From Rhypophila decipiens (taxonomy: Eukaryota > Ascomycota > Sordariomycetes > Sordariales > Naviculisporaceae): 59,609 nt of DNA. The notes below the pieces were generated by a model. It was not told the DNA's origin. It did not search any database and saw only the letters and a list, made by a program, of their open reading frames with translations. The stretch is from NCBI GenBank assembly GCA_033297075.1, contig MU858265.1, positions 1-59,609 of the forward strand. Direction: 5' to 3'. A program made the translations under genes and the position numbers. Positions 1 to 10,956 of the stretch are shown here, piece after piece (position 1 is the first letter of the stretch; every line of letters starts with the position of its first letter).

Positions 1-758
1 TCCTTCAAGTGGGCTTTACAGGCTGGTCCTGACTAATTGGTCCTATGGTAGGGCAGAGTGGGGTAACTTGTTGCCTGAGGCAGTCATGCCTGATACACTG
101 CCTCAGGTCATGACAAAACTACTAGGATTTTTAAATCTTAGTTCTCTTCTATTCCCTTTTTCCTCTTAAATAATACTAAATTACTTTTAATAAAGTTAGT
201 TATAATAATCTTTTATAAATAGTCTAGTATAGATGCCTTGTAAATAATAGGTATATGCCTTTATGTATTTTTGATAGACCTCTCTAGGCTTCTTTTTTCT
301 ATATATTATAAATTCCTCTTACGCATATACCTACCTACCTATATGTATCTCATCCATTTCATGCACACCTGGAATAATTCTCCATGTCACCAAATTCGAT
401 GAAACATCTCGTTGCTAGGTGCAAAAGCTCGGGGCGTACATATGTAAAGACTTTTTATTTATCTTAACATCAGATGAACCCACACAGAGGACTACCGGTA
501 TTCTCATGGTCAATGTCGTCGAACCTCGGCAACCCCCACCCTCATTACAGTACCGTAAATACGCCAAGTGCACCATGGACGGGATGACAATTTCGCTGGT
601 TATCACCGTCTTCGGTAAATACAACACACCGGCGAGTCGTCCCCAACTGAATGTCACCAGCTCAACGGTCCCCAACAAACCGGGCCAACCCACTACCTTG
701 CTTAAACTTCCCAGCTCACAATTCGTAAAACGACATCTTCAAGTTGTATCCAACAACC
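1..758. other. AT-rich gene-poor left edge
   Basis: I see no credible gene here. Roughly bases 120-340 are very AT-rich and contain a short stretch near 220-240 (TAGTCTAGTATAGATGCCTTG) that resembles the 22 bp minisatellite unit found at 33.5 and 47.7 kb, so this may be a decayed repeat copy. The remainder is the upstream region of the hydrolase gene. Open frames overlapping 419-1102 lack an ATG in good context and run through the real gene in another frame. Confidence 0.4.
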
Positions 759-1736
759 ATGGCGACAAAAACCACAATGGTGTCGGACCAACCGCCCTTG
801 TCCTTCATGACCAAACTGTCGCCCGTCGTCTATTATTACAAGCCTTCAGCTCCATCAACACGGGCATCCACACCTGTTGGTCAGGCACCGCCTCCTCGTC
901 TCCTCCTCCTCGCAAGCTGGATGGGTGCACGAGAAGCCCATATTGCCAAATACGTCCGGCCCTACCAAAGAATATTCCCCACTTCGGCCATCCTGCTGCT
1001 ACGCTTCGAGACGCGACATTTCTTTCCCAACTTCCCCTGGACAAGGCGCGCCCTCCTGTCCGAGTATGCCCCTGCCGTCCCCATCCTCCAGTCTGTGGTT
1101 GAGGACCTCGAGTCTCCGGAGCCAGCAACCTTGGCGAGCAATACCAGGCCGCAAATTCTGATCCACCTCTGGTCCAATGGAGGGAGCATTTCCCTCCAAA
1201 CCGTGTACAATCTCTTCAAGAAGGCAACGGCAAGACCTTTTCCACGGCACGCCATTATCTTTGACTCCACCCCTGGTCTATTCCGCTACAAGCCTGGCGT
1301 ACGTGTCATGAACGAGGGCATCAAGTCGCCTCTCGTACGCATGTTGGTCGCTCCCATCTTCCATGGACTCATGGCCTGGTATTGGTTCTTTCACATCGCG
1401 CTATCCAGATGGATCCCCTCCCTCAAAGGGTTCCTTGAGACTTTGGCGGACGGGCACAACGATCTGAGTGTCGAGTTTGGAGGCCGGGCGCTGACCGAAG
1501 TAAGAAGGTCGTACATCTATGGGCCCGGAGACGAGGTTATTATGGAGGACCACGTCGTGGGTCATGCAGAGGATGCGAAGCTGAAGGGGCTTGCTATGGT
1601 TAGACTGGAGAGATTTTTGGGCACCAAGCATGTTCAGCATGTCAGGGGAAACGAAGAGCGATACTGGAGGATTGTCGAGGAGACTTGGGATGGGGTGGGA
1701 TTTGGGAACGAGACTGGGGAGCAGCTATTGAATTGA
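759..1736 (+). CDS. TMEM53/DUF829-type alpha/beta-hydrolase
   Basis: Single-exon gene of 325 residues. The start is the ATG at 759 in a strong context (CAACCATGG); the frame opens earlier only through a TTG. It looks like the DUF829/TMEM53 family of alpha/beta-hydrolase-fold proteins: a hydrophobic strand LLLLASWMGA, a nucleophile elbow H-L-W-S-N-G-G near residues 136-142 (family form FSNGG), a strand HAIIFDSTPG, then Y-G-P-G-D-E with the likely acid and H-A-E-D-A-K with the likely catalytic histidine near the C-terminus. Ser, Asp and His are therefore all in place. Substrate and location are not known for fungal members. A hydrophobic stretch around residues 205-220 (MAWYWFFHIAL) could be buried or membrane-associated. 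The neighbour downstream is a HET gene on the same strand, 312 bp away; no functional link is evident. Confidence 0.85.
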   Translation: MATKTTMVSDQPPLSFMTKLSPVVYYYKPSAPSTRASTPVGQAPPPRLLLLASWMGAREAHIAKYVRPYQRIFPTSAILLLRFETRHFFPNFPWTRRALLSEYAPAVPILQSVVEDLESPEPATLASNTRPQILIHLWSNGGSISLQTVYNLFKKATARPFPRHAIIFDSTPGLFRYKPGVRVMNEGIKSPLVRMLVAPIFHGLMAWYWFFHIALSRWIPSLKGFLETLADGHNDLSVEFGGRALTEVRRSYIYGPGDEVIMEDHVVGHAEDAKLKGLAMVRLERFLGTKHVQHVRGNEERYWRIVEETWDGVGFGNETGEQLLN

Positions 1737-2048
1737 GGGAACCCTGATTTATAGACAAATGATAGAAGCTGCAGATTTCAAGTTTCTCAAAGGTACCTTT
1801 TCCCGCTTTCACGGATCATGCAGATATGCGGGAATACACCGTCACATACAATGTCGTTATTGGTCTGTAAATAGTGGTGCTGTGTAAGGATAAGATGACC
1901 GTACCGAGCGGGGTTCTATTCGATGGCATCCCCCCACACCGGTGCCAGGCAGCCATCTTAATCTAGGTACCTGCGACCAAGTACAGAGCAGACTCCTCCC
2001 CAATCTCTATCAATAAGCCAGAAAACGAACTCGTTACTGGCGGTCATC
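1737..2048. other. Intergenic, hydrolase to HET gene
   Basis: No gene seen. Holds the 3' flank of the hydrolase and the promoter of the HET gene. No clear TATA box. Confidence 0.5.
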
Positions 2049-4283
2049 ATGGACCCAAACATTGTCAATATTTCTTTTGCCCCAGGACGTACGGAACTGA
2101 GAAATTATGCCCGTGAGCAGGAAGCATACGAGAGGGCCGAGGACGAACGTCGACATCGAGAGAGCGAGCGCCTCGCGAGGGAGAGGACGATACAGTCGTC
2201 GGTATTGGCCGACTTTTACGAATACCAACCCATCAGAAAACCATGGACATCACGGCTTCTGATACTTAACTCGGCCAGCAAAGCGGCCAAGCTGACGGGT
2301 CGTCTGGAGACGGTCCCGGTAGGCCAGGTCGATGGAGATACTAGCACCTGGGTCCCGAAATACAAGACGCTCTCATATGTGTGGGGCGATGCAGTGTTTG
2401 ATGACAACATCTGGATTGACTCCAAGAGGCTGGCCATAACCAAGAGTCTCGGGACTGCCTTGAGGAGACTCCGGCCACCTGCGGGCAAAGCGCCGCTCTG
2501 CATATGGATAGACCAGATATGCATCAACCAGTTCGACACGATGGAGCGAAACCAACAGGTCCGCTTGATGCATGCCATCTACCGCCATGCCAGCCAGGTC
2601 CATGTCTGGCTGGGATCCGATGCCGATGGACATGCATCTCGCGCTTTTCAGCTGGTCAACTCACTGAAAGCCATCTTTGGCGATCCCCTCCTGTCAAAGC
2701 TGTGCAGGGCTCAGGGGGCTTCCCTCGACTGGATCCCGGCAGAGTATTGGAGATCTCTCAGGGAGCTCACTAGACTGCCCTGGTTCCATAGGGTTTGGAT
2801 TCCGCAAGAGATTGGCACCGACGCCCCGGCGACAGTCCACTGGGAGGCCGAGACCATCGACTGGGCTTGGTTAGCGAGCGCCATGAGGACACTGGAGATG
2901 CACGGCTGGGGACTCAAGAAGAAGCACAAGATCGACACGGCTGCCGTCACAACGCTCTTCAGGCGGTTTGCAGACTCTCCAGAGACCCCAGCGGCAGAAC
3001 GGCGCAGCTTCGTATATCAGCTGTGTCTGAGCGCCAGGAACGTGGCCACGGATCCCCGTGATTACGTCTTTTCTCGGCTGGGCCACCCCTCGGCTTGGAT
3101 CGAGTCTGAGCAGGCCATGATCATCCAGCCCGACTACAAGAACACGGTGGCCGATGTCTACCACGAGATTGCCATCCGGGCTCTCACTACCGACCATACA
3201 TTGATGGTTCTGAACGCCGTCTTGGATGATTCGGATGCATCAAAAACATCAGCCCCGCCCGAAGGGTTAGGGCGTAACCAACCATCACTCCCAAGCTGGG
3301 TTCCGTGCTGGAACGGACCAAGACTGAGAAATGTCATCGGCTACCCCGGACGTTACAAGGCCTACTCGGCCCGAGGTCTTGACACGAGATCGGGCATTGC
3401 GTCGGCATCGTTTGAGAAGGGGTACAAGACATTACTAGTCAGGGGGTTGGTTATCGACACCATTGACCGGATTTCACCGCGCTTCGCCCCAAATTGCTTT
3501 ACCCCAGAGTCGTCCAAAAAGACTCAGGTCCTGGCTGCCTGGGCTTTGTGTCGCCCCGATGGCGGAACTAGCAGTAACTTGAAGACCATCAAGTTCAGCA
3601 CCCAAGGAGTATACCAACCAGACCCCTCTCGGCCGTCTCTTCAAGCCTTCCTGGACGCTCTTGCTCCCGCCGCACGATTTACTGACTCTCCTGCCGCCAA
3701 CTCGTCCCTCCCTCTCACCTCAAAGGGACCGATAGTCCCGGATAGCGATGGGAATACGCAAATCTACCACGCCGGAATCTCGGCACTGGCAAACATCTTC
3801 CCGACAAGTAACTTTTTCTCTCGCTCCTCAGCCTCCAGCTCTGCCCCCCCGTTCAGCCAAAGACACGATCCCAGAAAGTTGCTACAACCACAGCCAAATT
3901 CCAATTCTGGCTCAACTTCAAACCTCAACCTATCGGCCGGACAAGAGAAACCAGACGCCGCGAGCCCGGCATCATGGACCACCTGGATACAGGCAGCAGA
4001 ACAGCACGCCCCAGGGCGTCGTTTTGGTGTTACTAAAGGGTCAGGACACTTTGCCTTGTTGCCTCCTGGGACGAAACCTGGCGACCTTTTGTGCTTATTG
4101 AGGGGTGGCGAGACGCCCTATGTATTACGAGAGAAAGAGGACCCCAAAGACGGTAGAGACGATGTGGGCAAAGCAACCGCAAGGTCGGCAAAAAGATACA
4201 TGTTGATCGGCGAGGCATATGTCCCTGGATTAATGGAAGGCGATGCCGCAGCAGAGGAAATGCGGACGTTTCGGCTAGATTAA
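2049..4283 (+). CDS. HET-domain protein (heterokaryon incompatibility type)
   Basis: Intronless 744-residue protein starting at an ATG in context CATCATGG. Residues about 105-265 form a HET domain: TLSYVWGD (107-114), a second block IWIDQICINQ (152-161) followed by Q-x-R-L-M-H-x-I-Y-R-x-A-S-Q-V-H-V-W-L-G, and a third block WFHRVWIPQEI near 243-253. HET domains are TIR-related cell-death effectors that act in vegetative incompatibility and, more generally, in fungal NLR-type defence. Residues 20-50 are charged and probably helical (E/R-rich). The C-terminal half carries a low-complexity Ser/Pro/Asn linker (about 570-640) and ends in a conserved-looking block with VPGLMEGDA typical of HET-protein C-termini. 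It converges with the small gene downstream with only 98 bp between stop codons. No NACHT or other partner domain is visible, so it is probably a stand-alone effector or downstream factor. Confidence 0.9.
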   Translation: MDPNIVNISFAPGRTELRNYAREQEAYERAEDERRHRESERLARERTIQSSVLADFYEYQPIRKPWTSRLLILNSASKAAKLTGRLETVPVGQVDGDTSTWVPKYKTLSYVWGDAVFDDNIWIDSKRLAITKSLGTALRRLRPPAGKAPLCIWIDQICINQFDTMERNQQVRLMHAIYRHASQVHVWLGSDADGHASRAFQLVNSLKAIFGDPLLSKLCRAQGASLDWIPAEYWRSLRELTRLPWFHRVWIPQEIGTDAPATVHWEAETIDWAWLASAMRTLEMHGWGLKKKHKIDTAAVTTLFRRFADSPETPAAERRSFVYQLCLSARNVATDPRDYVFSRLGHPSAWIESEQAMIIQPDYKNTVADVYHEIAIRALTTDHTLMVLNAVLDDSDASKTSAPPEGLGRNQPSLPSWVPCWNGPRLRNVIGYPGRYKAYSARGLDTRSGIASASFEKGYKTLLVRGLVIDTIDRISPRFAPNCFTPESSKKTQVLAAWALCRPDGGTSSNLKTIKFSTQGVYQPDPSRPSLQAFLDALAPAARFTDSPAANSSLPLTSKGPIVPDSDGNTQIYHAGISALANIFPTSNFFSRSSASSSAPPFSQRHDPRKLLQPQPNSNSGSTSNLNLSAGQEKPDAASPASWTTWIQAAEQHAPGRRFGVTKGSGHFALLPPGTKPGDLLCLLRGGETPYVLREKEDPKDGRDDVGKATARSAKRYMLIGEAYVPGLMEGDAAAEEMRTFRLD

Positions 4284-4381
4284 CATATCTTAGATATACA
4301 GGTTCCGGTCTTGAAGACCAACAACTTGAAGAACTAGGCCTCCCTGCCAGGGCCCGTGGGCAAGCTCCAAAGTCCAACAGT

Positions 4382-5051
4382 TCAGCCCCTACGTTGCTTC
4401 TTTTGTCCACCACTGACCTTGGGTGGTCTAGAAGACAAATGCCTATCCATGGTGCAGCCGTCCTCCTCGGTATCACCCGGCTCATCACAGCATTCGTATC
4501 TGAATCCGGAGGGGTTGCTCTCCCGGCTGGCGTCGCTATCCATCACACCGTCACGCTCGTAGATCCAGCCGTCCCAAGAATCTGCAGCTTCGTCCAGGAG
4601 CAGTCTTCCTATTTGGCCATAATGATTCATCGTCAGCCCCATTCGCCAAGGATCCGAGAGCAGCACAGGAGGTGTGTAAGGAGCAGTGAAACATACCAGG
4701 ATGAAACTCACAAGCCACATCCGTATTCGTTCCATCATCGTCAATATCCCCAGGTATAAACGGCTGGCGACAATCGGGCCGACTGCAGATATCCAACTCG
4801 GGCACACCAGCACTACCTCTCTTGCGCTTCAAATGGCTGGATGAAGTGGTAAGCGGCTCATCGGAGTCATCTTGATCATTTTCATCGTCGTCGTCGGAAT
4901 GGTACTCTGACAGTATCTCCAAGCCGGTGTGAATCCGTGATATCAGGGCCGGATCCGAGTTCGCCAGCGCTTGGAGCATCGCTTTGAGGTGGTCGGCAGG
5001 GGCTCGATCTGTGATCTCGGCAATGAAGGCGGCCATTTTCATGACTCGCAT
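4382..5051 (-). CDS. Small Cys/His-rich protein, CHORD-like zinc pattern, 2 exons
   Basis: Exon 1 is 5051-4697 and exon 2 is 4608-4382, joined across an 88 bp intron (GTATGT...AATAG). The protein has 193 residues. The N-terminus (AAFIAEITDRAP) is followed by an acidic linker (SDDDDENDQDDSDE) and a KRKR basic patch. The core is C-S-R-P-D-C near 90-95, C-E-F-H-P-G at the splice junction, W-x-G-W, G-F-R-Y-E-C-C, then G-C-T-M-D-R-H. This is the order C..C, C-x-F-H-P-G, C-C, GC, H seen in CHORD-type zinc folds, although spacing is not canonical. The phase-1 intron inside the Gly codon of HPG is at the same place as in the small genes at 26.4 and 27.2 kb. A family like this is common in Pezizomycotina but I know no function; DNA or protein binding through bound zinc is plausible. 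Confidence 0.75.
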
Positions 5052-5425
5052 TCAATTCCGTTACGAGTATGTCTCTGTGTTGAACAGCTCCTCGTTGTCT
5101 GAGGTCGGTCGTTGTCAGTTAGGTACAAGTGCGATATCACTTGACGTAAAGATTAGCTAGCAGCCCCCGCATCATGTTGACGTCGTGGGTTTTGCTAGCA
5201 CCTTCTCCCTCACCGCCTTGTGGATTTTTTTAACTACGGCCAACATAACTTTTCCAGCGGAGAAGGCCGAAATCTAGAAGCCCGTTCGTCCTGGCCTAAC
5301 CTAGGGATGTTCAAGCATATCCGTGCTCCCTCCACGACGTTCGCGGCGAATGTGCCCTTGAGAAAGGCACCATGTCCTGCCGTCAGGGCCATATCGGATG
5401 TGGGATATCTTTATCTCAGAGAATT

Positions 5426-5671
5426 TTAAATGTTCTCTTGGTACCACATGTCTTGGTTAGTCTGTATATTCCTCTGCGTGTCGACGAATGTTGGCATCTC
5501 CCAAACGTGGAACATCAGGAGTAGTCCCTTTGGGGAGACAATGACAATACCCGTGCACCCTCTCAGGCCTTCCATGGAATAAGTGGCTACCTGATCCAAC
5601 CATCTTTGCCAATGATGTGGTGACTTGACCTCCACGATTAGATACAACATCGAGGCAGTTTCCGGCAGCAC
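5426..5671 (-). pseudogene. Possible PD-(D/E)XK-like domain fragment
   Basis: An 81-codon open frame contains Leu-Tyr-Leu-Ile-Val-Glu-Val-Lys-Ser-Pro, an E-x-K with a hydrophobic strand as in PD-(D/E)XK nuclease folds, then W-x-x-W-L-D-Q-V-A-T-Y and a second strand GIVIVSPKGLLLMFHVW. It starts at GTG, not ATG, and I could not find a convincing upstream exon, so it is either an exon of an unresolved gene or a relic. No function is claimed. Confidence 0.25.
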
Positions 5672-8600
5672 AAGACAGGTTCACCACGCATGAACATGCC
5701 GGGCCGGAAGTCATAACATTGAGCAGGCGTTGCCCATTCATCGTCATTTGGTTTTTTGAGTCGTTGATAGAGCACAAAGGGGGGAAGACATACGGCTTGG
5801 GAAATAAAAGACAAATGAAATCAGGCTAATACTGTGTAGTAATCTGAGGGCTTGGAACAGTTACAGGAGTGGAGGTCTGGGGTGCAGCAATTTCTTGATC
5901 ACACCCACGTTCGAGGAACAAAATGGCCTCCTTGCGCTTTCCAGCTAACCACTTGTCTTGTCTTTGGCCTGGGACTCTGATGAGAATGTTGTAAATACAA
6001 AAGCCAGGAATCAACACAAGGCAGACCGGCAGGTTTGCAGAGGGAACTGTTCGAAAAGTCGGGTATTCGTGGGTGGGCCTCATGCTCAGTTAGGTCTTGT
6101 TTGCCCCGGCCCGTAATCGGAGTCTCATTCGAGGCATAGTGAGGCTCAGTCTCCAAATAGGGAAATTCGGTCAAGAAACGAGAGTATTGAGGAGACGATG
6201 CAAGCCGTCGGAGAAGTCGGAAGTTGGGCTCAGAAGTATTGCATGGCGCGTTTGCCAGCCTGCTTCTGTTAAACTGGGGCCGAGTACGGATATGGTATGA
6301 ACCTCAGCAACTAGATACCCAAAGCCTCGGCGTCGTAACAGGGTCCGAATTGGGAATTCTTGGTCGAGGTAGAATTCAGCTACGGAGGATATCTGAGGCT
6401 ATACCGGAAACGGCTGTGAGCGGAATCGTCAGGGTCCTCGACAAGGGTTCGGAGCGGGTCCCGTTAACGCCCACCGTCATGAACTTTCTGCACACGTAAA
6501 CATTGTCCAATAGCGGAGGCTTGTCTTCATCTTGGCCGCTACCAAAGCCGCCGTACCGTTCGATTCAGGGGCGGGGGTTGCAGAGGACTATTGGCTATAA
6601 TGCATGCAAGTCGACGGTACGGATAGGGCTTGCTTCTTGCTGTCTGACCCCTGAGCACAAGCACAAGCCACTAGTACTGTACGCCACCCTCAACAATTTC
6701 TGAAGTGAGCGGGCGCCATACTCGGGCAATGGCTTGAGGACGTTTCGTGCGGCGCGCGGGGAAAAGGGGCAAGGGGGAGGAAAACATGAGGAAGCGAGAC
6801 AGACCGAGACAACGATGCAGCGCCTCCCGTCAGGCTGGATCGGCTGGCTGGCCGTTTGAACCTAGACGTACATGATCAGCAAACTACCCGTACAGTTATT
6901 AGTTAGCACTCTTATATCACACAGAAGAGCCGCATTCCCCGCTTTAGAGATGATGTAATGGCCCAAGAACGACGTCGTTGCTGTCGTCACTCGTCACTGC
7001 AGCGATCGACTGTGCTAGTGAGACGACAGGAACGCTGTGTCATGGCAAAATAAGCATAACTGGATCTGGAACACCACATTATAGGCTTGGATCGTATTAT
7101 GCCGGAAGACCTTGCACAACCGGGTGCATTGCCGGTGACATTGACACGGTGGTGCCCGAGTTCCAAAGAGGGAGGACCTGAACCCCAAGCTGGGTTGGTT
7201 GTACGACGGAAGCTACATGTTAGGCACGGATCCTGTGACAGGGGCCCTGACCAGAGTTTGGCATTCGACTGAACCGAGCCCGATGGGTGTAACAACAGCT
7301 CATAAATACGGAGATGAGGAGGACGCAGAGGTCGAGATTGTTTCTCACAGCCCTTGAAAAGCAATTCCAATATTAGCTCCCAACACGCTGCATTCACCGG
7401 ACATGGAGGTGCAGATACAAAGATGGAATCCGTCTCCCAAGATGGTAGTACTAGTAGTGCCCTGCTTACCTGGCGGCGCATTCGAATGAACATTGCACGT
7501 CTCTACCGATACTGAAGCATCACAAATTTCCACTCTGAAGATTAAGCAGCGTGAACAATTCGGACGAAAGAAGATGTACCTATCCGTACCTTCGGTGCTA
7601 TGTCCTTGTTGATCGGATGGGATTGCCTGCTGCAGGGACTAGGACCAGCAGCAGGGATTCGTTCAATATGCAGGGCCTCAATATCCGAACCACGATATCA
7701 ACGTCGCTTTGCCCACCCTCCATGTCAGGTCGCCAAGAAGCGGATTCACAAGGGGGTACGGATACGGTTCAAGATATATGTACTTGTTGATGTTGTACCG
7801 ATCCATGGCCGCCCTCGCTCAAGTCGTGTATTGTGCAAATCGAAGGCGACCGATTACTCTATTTTTCAATCTCTCGGCCTCAGCTAGATACTATGCACAA
7901 AGAGCGGAACGGCATACGGTGGCTGCTTTCTTCCATGCTCCTTATTGTCTGGCCATGATCCCGTATATGGCTGATTGAATATGCAAGTGTTCCTGTTGTG
8001 TGACCCACGCAATATGTCTTTGCCTCAGCTCCAATTTCCTTGCAAGACAGGCTCTCTTTCATGTTTCATTCCATCTCTCCAATTCTTGCTCATTTTAACT
8101 TGAAGTCCCCCAACAAAAAGTGTGAAAAGAATCAAACAACTCCACTCGAGTCTGACAGTCAGCCACCTCATGGGTCGACGTGTATGCAGCTGTTCGAAGC
8201 GAGGCCTGGATGTGTCTTGGCGGCGCGAGGGCGAGACTCTTGGCTCTGAGGATTACTAGTACACGTAGTCTCTAGAACTATAGTCTTGAGTCTCTGATAA
8301 ACGGCCTACACCCGGTTAAGCGGCGTTCTCTATGCGTGGAGGCTGGGAGCGGAAACATTTGACTTTTCTTCACCGACCAGCCGCAATTTTGATTCCGTCT
8401 CAAGCGAAAAGCCGGCCAAGAACAGAGCGGATGACTGTCTAATTTCAAAGCGTCGTATTATATGCACCATGCCTGTAGTTGGACACACAAACCCAGGTTC
8501 TAGACAATGCCGCACGTCAGCTAATCATTCTTGCTGCTTCTTGAACTGGCAGGTCGACTGCAGTTTCCATGTACATGTGGAGAGCCAGAAAGGGACGGGA

Positions 8601-9504
8601 GGGGGAAAGAAACATAAAAGTAAAAAAAGATCAGGAACGATGCAACTCGTTCTCCACGGATACCTAAACTGTCACCCCCAGTCAACCGCCGGTCCAGCCC
8701 GCAAATGCTGCACCAATCAATGAGGGCCATCTCTACCTTGGACGTTACATCGTGCTGCGGCTCTTGCTCCACAATCCGTTCTTTTGTCATCTGGCGGCCC
8801 GAACTTGAGCACCTTGACACTTTTCTCTCTTGTTCCGCGGCCGTGGGTTGGCTCGTCCGGCCGTTGATCAACAGGCAGAGGCGGCTCTACCCGGGCCTCC
8901 ATCATGCTTCATATTGCTCCTCACGAACACGTGGATCCGATTTGCCCACTGGCACTGTCTGCAAGACCCAACATCATGTCTTCCCCCTTGCTCGTCGAGT
9001 CTTGACCGAGCTCTCCTCCTCGGTGGCTGCATGTGATATTCCATTCTTGCATCGCGACAATGTTGCAACGATCCTAGTTTACTGCAGAGCTTCAGCTGGC
9101 CTTGGTTGCGCCTCTATTGATGCCATGAGGCTCTCGCGATGACAGGGACTCGAGCAATCAACTTCCAGTCTTGGTGATGTGCATCTCCAGAGTCTCTAGC
9201 CCAGCCCAGCCCGTCGAGGTTGCCCTCTTTGGCGAGTGTCAGCACAGACTACCATTGCACTAATTAATTGACGGACATGACAGGCATTGACAGCTTCGGG
9301 CGCGAACACCGGTGGTCTGGGCAAGGAAAAGGGCTGGTTGACTGGGGTAGTATCGCGAGGTTGTCTTGACGAGGATGGCACGGAGGCCGGGGTTGCCTTC
9401 CCAAGCATGCATTACCCATCACTAGGGATCCTCTGGTTCGAAAGTCAGCTCCTCATTTCAGACGATCTACCACCAGAGTCAAGCGAGAGGCATTAGAAGG
9501 TGTC

Positions 9505-9512
9505 TATAAATA
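9505..9512 (+). promoter_or_regulatory. TATA box of the WSC gene
   Basis: TATAAATA lies about 172 bp upstream of the WSC start codon, followed by a CT-rich stretch (9540-9600) as is usual before transcription starts in highly expressed fungal genes. Confidence 0.6.
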
Positions 9513-9683
9513 TCCTCCTGTCTCCCCTCCCAGGATGTTGTCATTTCCTTTCTTCATCTCAACATCATCATCCTCTCTTTCCTCTCTCATCCCTACTGGT
9601 CTCAGATCTCTTACAGAGAGCCTAATAGTAATACCAAACTCACATTCACCATCTACATCTCTCCTCCTCACTCAACCGCCAAA

Positions 9684-10370
9684 ATGCAGCGTCTTCTTAC
9701 CTTCGCAACCATGCTGCCCTCGGCCATGGCCGTCTACTACGGCTGCTACAAGGAAATCTCTGGCGGCCATGCCATCAACGACGACTTCCTTGCCGACTTT
9801 GGCGGTGGCACTCCTCCCACCCCCGGCATGACCATCACCAGCTGCGAGACTCACTGCACTGGTCTCGGATGGGACCTCTGGGCCCTCCAGAACTCGGGCG
9901 AATGCCGCTGCGGCGACTCGACCGTCGCCTTGGCCGCCGGTGCCTTCCCCATGTTCCCCAGCGACTGCGCCATGCCTTGCGCCGGCGACGTCACCGAGAA
10001 GTGCGGTGGATGGGGCTATTTCGACCTGCACGGATCCGCGGCCGTGCCCCCAGCCATCACACCCTACTTCAACCCTCCCCTGACCGGCCCTACCGACCAC
10101 GGCTGCTACACCGAGGGCTTCAACGTCCGCGCCCTCGCCGGAGCCTTCCACTGGTCCAGCGCCATGACCGTCGAAGGCTGCACGTCCTTCTGCCAGAACT
10201 CTGGCTTCAAGTGGGCCGGTGTCGAGTACAGCTCCGAGTGCTACTGTGGCGCTGCTCTCGGCAACGGCAGCGTCGCTGCCGCCCCTGGCGACTGCAGCAT
10301 GGCTTGCTCCGGTGATGCCACCGAGATTTGCGGTGGTGGCAACCGCTTGAACGTCTACGAGTGGGTCTAA
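9684..10370 (+). CDS. Secreted protein with two WSC domains
   Basis: Intronless, 228 residues, ATG in context CAAAATGC. Residues 1-16 form a short signal peptide ending in SAMA. Two WSC domains follow (about 17-117 and 135-228), each beginning with a G-C-Y and containing the eight-cysteine pattern, for example C-E-T-H-C, C-R-C-G-D and C-A-G-D-V-T-E-K-C-G-G-W in the first, and C-T-S-F-C, C-Y-C-G and C-S-G-D-A-T-E-I-C-G-G-G in the second. WSC domains bind cell-wall polysaccharides. There is no C-terminal membrane segment, GPI signal or catalytic domain, so this is a free wall-binding protein and not a Wsc stress sensor. Codon use is strongly C-ending, which together with the TATA box suggests high expression. 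Confidence 0.9.
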   Translation: MQRLLTFATMLPSAMAVYYGCYKEISGGHAINDDFLADFGGGTPPTPGMTITSCETHCTGLGWDLWALQNSGECRCGDSTVALAAGAFPMFPSDCAMPCAGDVTEKCGGWGYFDLHGSAAVPPAITPYFNPPLTGPTDHGCYTEGFNVRALAGAFHWSSAMTVEGCTSFCQNSGFKWAGVEYSSECYCGAALGNGSVAAAPGDCSMACSGDATEICGGGNRLNVYEWV

Positions 10371-10956
10371 GCCATTCACATTTGATGACATGAAACCATT
10401 TTGGGTTCCGGTCCGGCATGGGATAGATCTAGGCAAAAATTACGGGTTTCGGTAACGAGATGGATGATATATTTACTTGAGAATACTCCTTTGTTGGTGC
10501 TGGTGGTGGCGTGGTCTTGGCTATCGTCCACACAGGCCCTAGACTATGTTTGTGGCAAAATTCTGGAGAAATATAATGTAATGAATTCTCTCATTTGAGC
10601 CGTCTCTGACATTTATTGGTTCCTGAGATAGCGGTACTACTACGTGATGTTATGTTGATCTCAATGCCATGTAACCAAGGTCGCTATATCCTCGTCGATT
10701 GCTGAGCAAGAATAGATAGAACTGCTCATACCAACCATTATATCATGTTGAATTACTCATTGTCAATTGATAGTGAGCATATGCCATACGGACAACTGGC
10801 ATGTAATTAAAGTCATCATGGAATGGTTCGGACTCATAGCCAAGGTCGTTGATTCAACTCAACAATACAAACATCTAAATTATGATACATAGTCTTGTCC
10901 TATCATGTGTAAGTCACGAATATGTAGCCTTCTGCCCGAAAGGTTTGTCTTCTCCC
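10371..10956. other. Intergenic, WSC gene to GFA gene
   Basis: Shared 3' flank of two convergent genes, AT-rich around 10550-10880. No gene seen. Confidence 0.5.

Larger units (their letters stand above)
5052..9683. other. 4.6 kb gene-poor region
   Basis: No complete gene could be supported. One minus-strand frame (about 5671-5426) reads LYLIVEVKSP...WLDQVATY...IVIVSPKG, which resembles part of a PD-(D/E)XK-type domain, but it begins at GTG and no flanking exons were found. Other open frames up to 145 codons have no recognisable composition. The last 200 bp are the promoter of the WSC gene. Confidence 0.4.

Noticed and set aside
419..1102. 227-codon plus frame overlapping the hydrolase
   Set aside because: Different frame of the real gene and no domain; start lacks context.
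9672..10436. 254-codon minus-strand frame opposite the WSC gene
   Set aside because: Shadow of the strongly C-ending codons of the WSC gene; Ala/Gly/Val-rich with no motifs.
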